Source: Solirubrobacter deserti (GTDB taxonomy: Bacteria > Actinomycetota > Thermoleophilia > Solirubrobacterales > Solirubrobacteraceae). Taken from it: 64,000 bases of DNA. Numbering within the stretch: position 1 is the first letter of the stretch; each line of letters starts with the position of its first letter. Positions 60,966 through 64,000 of this stretch are shown here, one piece after another. A program made the translations under genes and the position numbers. The DNA is taken from assembly GCF_027587175.1 (NCBI RefSeq), contig NZ_JAPCID010000008.1, positions 124,001 to 188,000 of the forward strand, given 5' to 3'. Under the pieces are notes generated by a model. The model made no database searches. It was not told the DNA's origin and saw nothing but the letters and a program-made list of their open reading frames with translations.

Positions 60966-61976
60966 ATGGCATCCATGCGCAAGCTGCTCAATGACCCGGA
61001 GGACGTGGTCCGGGAGTCGCTGGCCGGGCTCGCGGTCGCGCACGGCGACATCCTCAAGGTCGACCTCGAGCAGCAGATCGTCGTCCGCGCCGATGCGCCC
61101 AGGCAGGGCAAGGTCGCGCTCGTCTCGGGCGGCGGGGCGGGGCACGAGCCGATGCACGGCGGCTTCGTCGGCCTCGGAATGCTCGACGCGGCGTGCCCGG
61201 GCGCGGTGTTCACGTCGCCGGTGCCCGACCAGATGCTCGCCGCGACGACCGCCGTGGACGGAGGCGCCGGCGTCGTGCACATAGTCAAGAACTACACGGG
61301 CGACGTCATGAACTTCAAGCTCGCGGCCGAGGACGCCGCGGATGAGGGGATCGAGGTCGAGTCGGTGCTGATCGACGACGACGTCGCCGTGCAGGACTCG
61401 CTGTACACGGCGGGCCGGCGCGGCGTCGGCGCGACGGTGCTGGCCGAGAAGCTCGCGGGCGCTGCGGCCGAGCGCGGGGACGACGTCGTGGCGGTGGCCG
61501 GAATCGCCCGGCGCGTGAACGAGCGCGCGCGGTCGTTCGGGATCGCGCTGTCCTCCTGCATCCCGCCCGCGGCCGGCAAGCCGATCTTCGATCTGCCCGA
61601 GGGGGAGATGGAGGTCGGCATCGGCATCCACGGCGAGCCCGGCCGCCGGCGCGAGCCGCTCGGCACGGCCCGCGAGATCGCCGCGGAGCTGGTCGAGGCC
61701 GTGATCTCCGACCTCGCGCCGGCGGACGGCGCCGAGGTGCTCGTGTTCACGAACGGGATGGGCGGCACGCCGCTGCTCGAGCTCTACCTGCTGCACGGGG
61801 AGATCGAACGCGAGCTGACCGAGCGCGGGCTGCGGCCGGCCCGGCGGCTGGTCGGTCCGTTCATCACGTCGCTGGAGATGGCGGGCGCGTCGCTCACGGT
61901 GCTCGAGCTCGACGACGAGCTCGCCGCCCTCTGGGACGCGCCGGTCCATACCGCCGCGCTGCGCTGGGGGACCTGA
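60966..61976 (+). CDS. dhaK: Dihydroxyacetone kinase subunit DhaK
   Basis: A 336-residue protein, the substrate-binding subunit of the PEP-dependent dihydroxyacetone kinase. The His that binds the substrate covalently lies in IGIHGEPGRRR (His222). LVSGGGAGHEPMHGGFVGLG and IVKNYTGDVMNFKLAAE are strong family blocks, and PFITSLEMAGASLTVLELDDE is near the end. The ATG at 60966 has GAGAGGAG directly upstream; the next ATG at 60975 is weaker. dhaL follows two bases after the stop. With the PEP-dependent enzyme I homologue this is the PTS form and not the ATP-dependent single-chain kinase. It is divergent from the parvulin gene. Confidence 0.97.
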   Translation: MASMRKLLNDPEDVVRESLAGLAVAHGDILKVDLEQQIVVRADAPRQGKVALVSGGGAGHEPMHGGFVGLGMLDAACPGAVFTSPVPDQMLAATTAVDGGAGVVHIVKNYTGDVMNFKLAAEDAADEGIEVESVLIDDDVAVQDSLYTAGRRGVGATVLAEKLAGAAAERGDDVVAVAGIARRVNERARSFGIALSSCIPPAAGKPIFDLPEGEMEVGIGIHGEPGRRREPLGTAREIAAELVEAVISDLAPADGAEVLVFTNGMGGTPLLELYLLHGEIERELTERGLRPARRLVGPFITSLEMAGASLTVLELDDELAALWDAPVHTAALRWGT

Positions 61977-61978
61977 GC

Positions 61979-62605
61979 TTGAGCGCCGTCTCCGTCAACG
62001 CGTGGATGGAGGCAGCCTCCGCCGCCATCGCCGCCGACGCCGAACGCCTGACGCAGCTGGACTCCGCGATCGGCGACGGCGACCACGGCACCAACCTCAC
62101 CCGCGGCTTCCGGGCGGTCGTCGAAGCGCTGGCCGGCAGCGAGGAGCCCGCCCCTGGCCGCCGGCTGATCCTCGCCGGCAAGACGCTCGTGTCGAAGGTC
62201 GGCGGCGCGAGCGGCCCGCTGTGGGGCATGGCCCTGCGCCGCGCCGGCCGGGCGGTGGCCGACGCGGAGTCGCTGGACGGTCCGGCGCTCGCCGATGCGC
62301 TGGAGGCGGCGCTCGCGGGAGTCGTGGAGCTCGGCTCGGCGGAGCCGGGCGACAAGACGATGGTCGACGCGCTCACGCCGGCGACCCAGGCCCTGCGCGC
62401 GGCCGTGGACGCTGGACAGCCGCTCGCCGACGCGGTCGCGGCGGCAACGTCGGCGGCCGAGGAGGGCGCCCGTTCGACCGTGCCGCTGCAGGCGCGCAAG
62501 GGCCGCGCGTCGTACCTGGGCGAACGCTCGATCGGCCACGAGGACCCGGGCGCCGCGTCGACGGTGCTGATCATCGCCGCGCTGGGCCGCGCGCTGGAGG
62601 AGTGA
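61979..62605 (+). CDS. dhaL: Dihydroxyacetone kinase subunit DhaL
   Basis: A 208-residue helical-barrel subunit that holds ADP and transfers phosphate to the substrate on DhaK. The Mg/nucleotide site SAIGDGDHGTNLTRGF (residues 29-44), the GGASGPLWGMALRRAGRA block and PGDKTMVDALTPA are all standard. KGRASYLGERSIGHEDPGA is the family end. TTG at 61979 is the start, two bases after the dhaK stop. The stop TGATG overlaps a 16-codon ORF. The order dhaK-dhaL-(EI) is the usual one. Confidence 0.97.
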   Translation: MSAVSVNAWMEAASAAIAADAERLTQLDSAIGDGDHGTNLTRGFRAVVEALAGSEEPAPGRRLILAGKTLVSKVGGASGPLWGMALRRAGRAVADAESLDGPALADALEAALAGVVELGSAEPGDKTMVDALTPATQALRAAVDAGQPLADAVAAATSAAEEGARSTVPLQARKGRASYLGERSIGHEDPGAASTVLIIAALGRALEE

Positions 62606-62655
62606 TGCGTGCCGGAGTCGTCGGTCAGTTGACCCCCTCGGCGGTGGTCAAGTGA
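62605..62655 (+). CDS. 16-codon ORF bridging dhaL and the enzyme-I-like gene
   Basis: A short frame (MRAGVVGQLTPSAVVK) begins in the dhaL stop (TGATG) and ends in the start of the next gene (GTGA at 62652-62655). The double overlap suggests it passes ribosomes from dhaL to the next gene. It may have no protein function, or be what is left of a lost domain. Confidence 0.35.
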   Translation: MRAGVVGQLTPSAVVK

Positions 62656-64000
62656 CCGATCGCGCGGCGGGCGGCGGCGACCGCGCGGGCAGGGAGCCCG
62701 CCGGGGCCGAGCGGCGGCTGCGCGGGCTCGCGGCCTCCCCGGGCGTGGCGGCCGGCGCGGCGTGGCGCGTCGGGACAGTCGAGCACGCCGCGCACTCGGG
62801 CGACGCTGCGGCGGAGCTCGCGCGCGCCCGCGCGGCGCTCAAGCGGGCGGGCGACGAGCTCACCGCGCTGGCCGACCGGCTGCGCGCGGACGGTGCGGCC
62901 GAGCAGGCGGACATCGTCGAGACCGGTGTGCTGATGGCGGCCGATCCGGCGCTGGACGCGGCCGTCGAAGCCTCGATCGCGCGCGGCTCACCCGCCCCTC
63001 AGGCGATCATCGAGGCCACCGACCAGCTGGCGGACACGCTGGCCGCGATCGACGATCCGATGCTCGCGCTGCGCGCCGACGACGTCCGCTCGCTCGGCCG
63101 GCGAGCCGCGTCCGAACGCGTCGCGCCCTCGGGCCCCGGCCCGTTCGTCCTCGTCGCACAGGACCTCGGCCCGGCCGACGTCGCCGAGCTCGACGAGCGC
63201 GTCGCGGGCATCGCGCTCGCCGCCGGGGGTCCGTCGGCGCATGCGGCGGTGATCGCGCGCGGGCTCGGGCTGCCGATGGTGGTGGGCGTGGGCGCACCGC
63301 TGCTCGAGCTCGCCGACGGCACACCACTCGCAGTCGACGGTGACCGCGGCGACGCCGTCGTCGACCCGCGCGACCCGCCGCCCGCCCGGCGTCGCGCCGC
63401 CGCGGTCGCGTCCGGTCCCGCCGTCACCCGCGACGGCCTTCGCGTGCGCATCCTCGCCAATGCCGCCGGCCCGGCCGAGGTGCGGGTCGCGCTTGCCGCC
63501 GGGGCGGAGGGCGTGGGCCTGCTGCGGACCGAGCTCGCGTTCCTCGACGCGGCGGCCTGGCCGGACGAGGCCGCGCACCGGCGGATGCTCGAACCGGTGC
63601 TCGCCCTGCTCGCGGGCCGCACCGCGACCGTGCGCGTGCTCGACTTCGGCGGCGACAAGACCCCGCCGTTCCTGCGCGACACCACCGCAAGGGGCATCGC
63701 GCTGCTGCTGGATCACCCCGGCGCGCTCGCCGCCCAGCTGCAGGCGATCGGCACCGCGGACGGCGTCCGCGTCCTGCTCCCGCTCGTCCGCGACGCCGCC
63801 GACGTCGAGGCCGTCCGCGCCCACACCCAGGCGCCGCTCGGCGCGATGATCGAGACGGCGGCCGCGGCCGCACGCGCGGACGAGATCGCCGCGGTGTCGG
63901 ACTTCTTGTCGATCGGCACCAACGACCTCACCGCGGACGTGCTCGGGACCGACCGCTTCGCGCCCGGCACCGTCGCCACCCATGACCCGCGGGTCCTCGC
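62652..64000 (+). CDS. PTS enzyme I-like phosphotransferase for the DHA kinase (runs off the window)
   Basis: At least 449 residues with no stop before the edge. It resembles PTS enzyme I: the phospho-His domain GGPSAHAAVIARGLGLPMVVG (His197), then the PEP-binding barrel with AEGVGLLRTELAFLD (Arg292), VRVLDFGGDKTPPFL and SDFLSIGTNDLTADVLGTDRF. The catalytic Cys near the C-terminus lies beyond the window. DhaM proteins usually carry an EIIA-Man domain and often HPr. Neither is visible here: the chain starts directly with an enzyme-I N-terminus (LRGLAASPGVAAG). So phosphate relay to DhaL needs another EIIA/HPr, or the missing part is elsewhere. GTG 62652 overlaps the 16-codon ORF. Confidence 0.88.
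   Translation, partial: MTDRAAGGGDRAGREPAGAERRLRGLAASPGVAAGAAWRVGTVEHAAHSGDAAAELARARAALKRAGDELTALADRLRADGAAEQADIVETGVLMAADPALDAAVEASIARGSPAPQAIIEATDQLADTLAAIDDPMLALRADDVRSLGRRAASERVAPSGPGPFVLVAQDLGPADVAELDERVAGIALAAGGPSAHAAVIARGLGLPMVVGVGAPLLELADGTPLAVDGDRGDAVVDPRDPPPARRRAAAVASGPAVTRDGLRVRILANAAGPAEVRVALAAGAEGVGLLRTELAFLDAAAWPDEAAHRRMLEPVLALLAGRTATVRVLDFGGDKTPPFLRDTTARGIALLLDHPGALAAQLQAIGTADGVRVLLPLVRDAADVEAVRAHTQAPLGAMIETAAAAARADEIAAVSDFLSIGTNDLTADVLGTDRFAPGTVATHDPRVL

Overview
The window is very GC-rich (well over 60% by eye) and densely packed with genes on both strands. Many starts are GTG or TTG, and many neighbours overlap by ATGA, GTGA or TGATG. The gene content fits a soil actinobacterium of the Thermoleophilia (Solirubrobacter/Conexibacter type): a KdpFACB pump, SpoIIE/STAS signalling, hybrid c-di-GMP enzymes, LCP and UDP-galactopyranose mutase wall genes, secreted YD-repeat proteins and IS110 debris. 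No rRNA, tRNA or CRISPR array was recognised. The assignment is an inference; there is no marker gene.

Layout. 1-1977: end of a fatty-acid desaturase, then decayed DNA (a TetR-type pseudogene and an IS110 remnant). 1978-5097: GGDEF/HD-GYP protein, ZIP metal transporter, small coiled-coil protein. 5215-9648: potassium pump genes in the order (tiny ORF)-kdpF-kdpA-kdpC-kdpB. 9691-17825: mostly minus-strand signalling and glycogen genes (STAS, GlgX, PAS-GGDEF-EAL, PAS, a YrzE-like membrane protein, GAF-SpoIIE phosphatase) plus two small plus-strand genes. 17973-19797: a protein with an LALQRTAGNAA peptide and an NfeD-like C-terminus, and a membrane protein. 19878-29452: polyol and cell-surface glycan region, with two mannitol-dehydrogenase-family enzymes, a HAD phosphatase, CDP-glycerol glycerophosphotransferase, sn-glycerol-1-phosphate dehydrogenase with a nucleotidyltransferase, UDP-galactopyranose mutase and a GH43 enzyme. 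29549-30481: a second LALQRTAGNAA protein with leucine-rich-repeat-like sequence. 30590-35418: secreted EEP phosphatase, OsmC-flavoprotein pair, a MopE-like secreted protein and an unknown protein.

35598-42389 holds four co-directional genes that read as a surface sulfur-acquisition module: a cystine-type symporter, a Ser/Thr-rich anchored protein, a secreted protein with thioredoxin-like segments and Ig-like repeats, and a class-V PLP enzyme with the cysteine-desulfurase Lys and Cys. 42340-45732: LCP ligase, then an acyl-CoA dehydrogenase coupled to a PfkB sugar kinase. 45872-55938: a 2070-residue secreted NHL/YD-repeat (RHS) protein coupled to a 1285-residue repetitive surface protein, closed by a strong hairpin. 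56067-58673: an unknown two-gene membrane operon. 58721-60815: a lipoprotein with a thioredoxin-like fold and a secreted parvulin. 60966-64000: PEP-type dihydroxyacetone kinase, dhaK-dhaL, a 16-codon ORF and an enzyme-I-like gene that runs off the window.

The best candidates for something not yet described are the cystine/surface module, the two LALQRTAGNAA proteins, and the coupled RHS/beta-helix pair.
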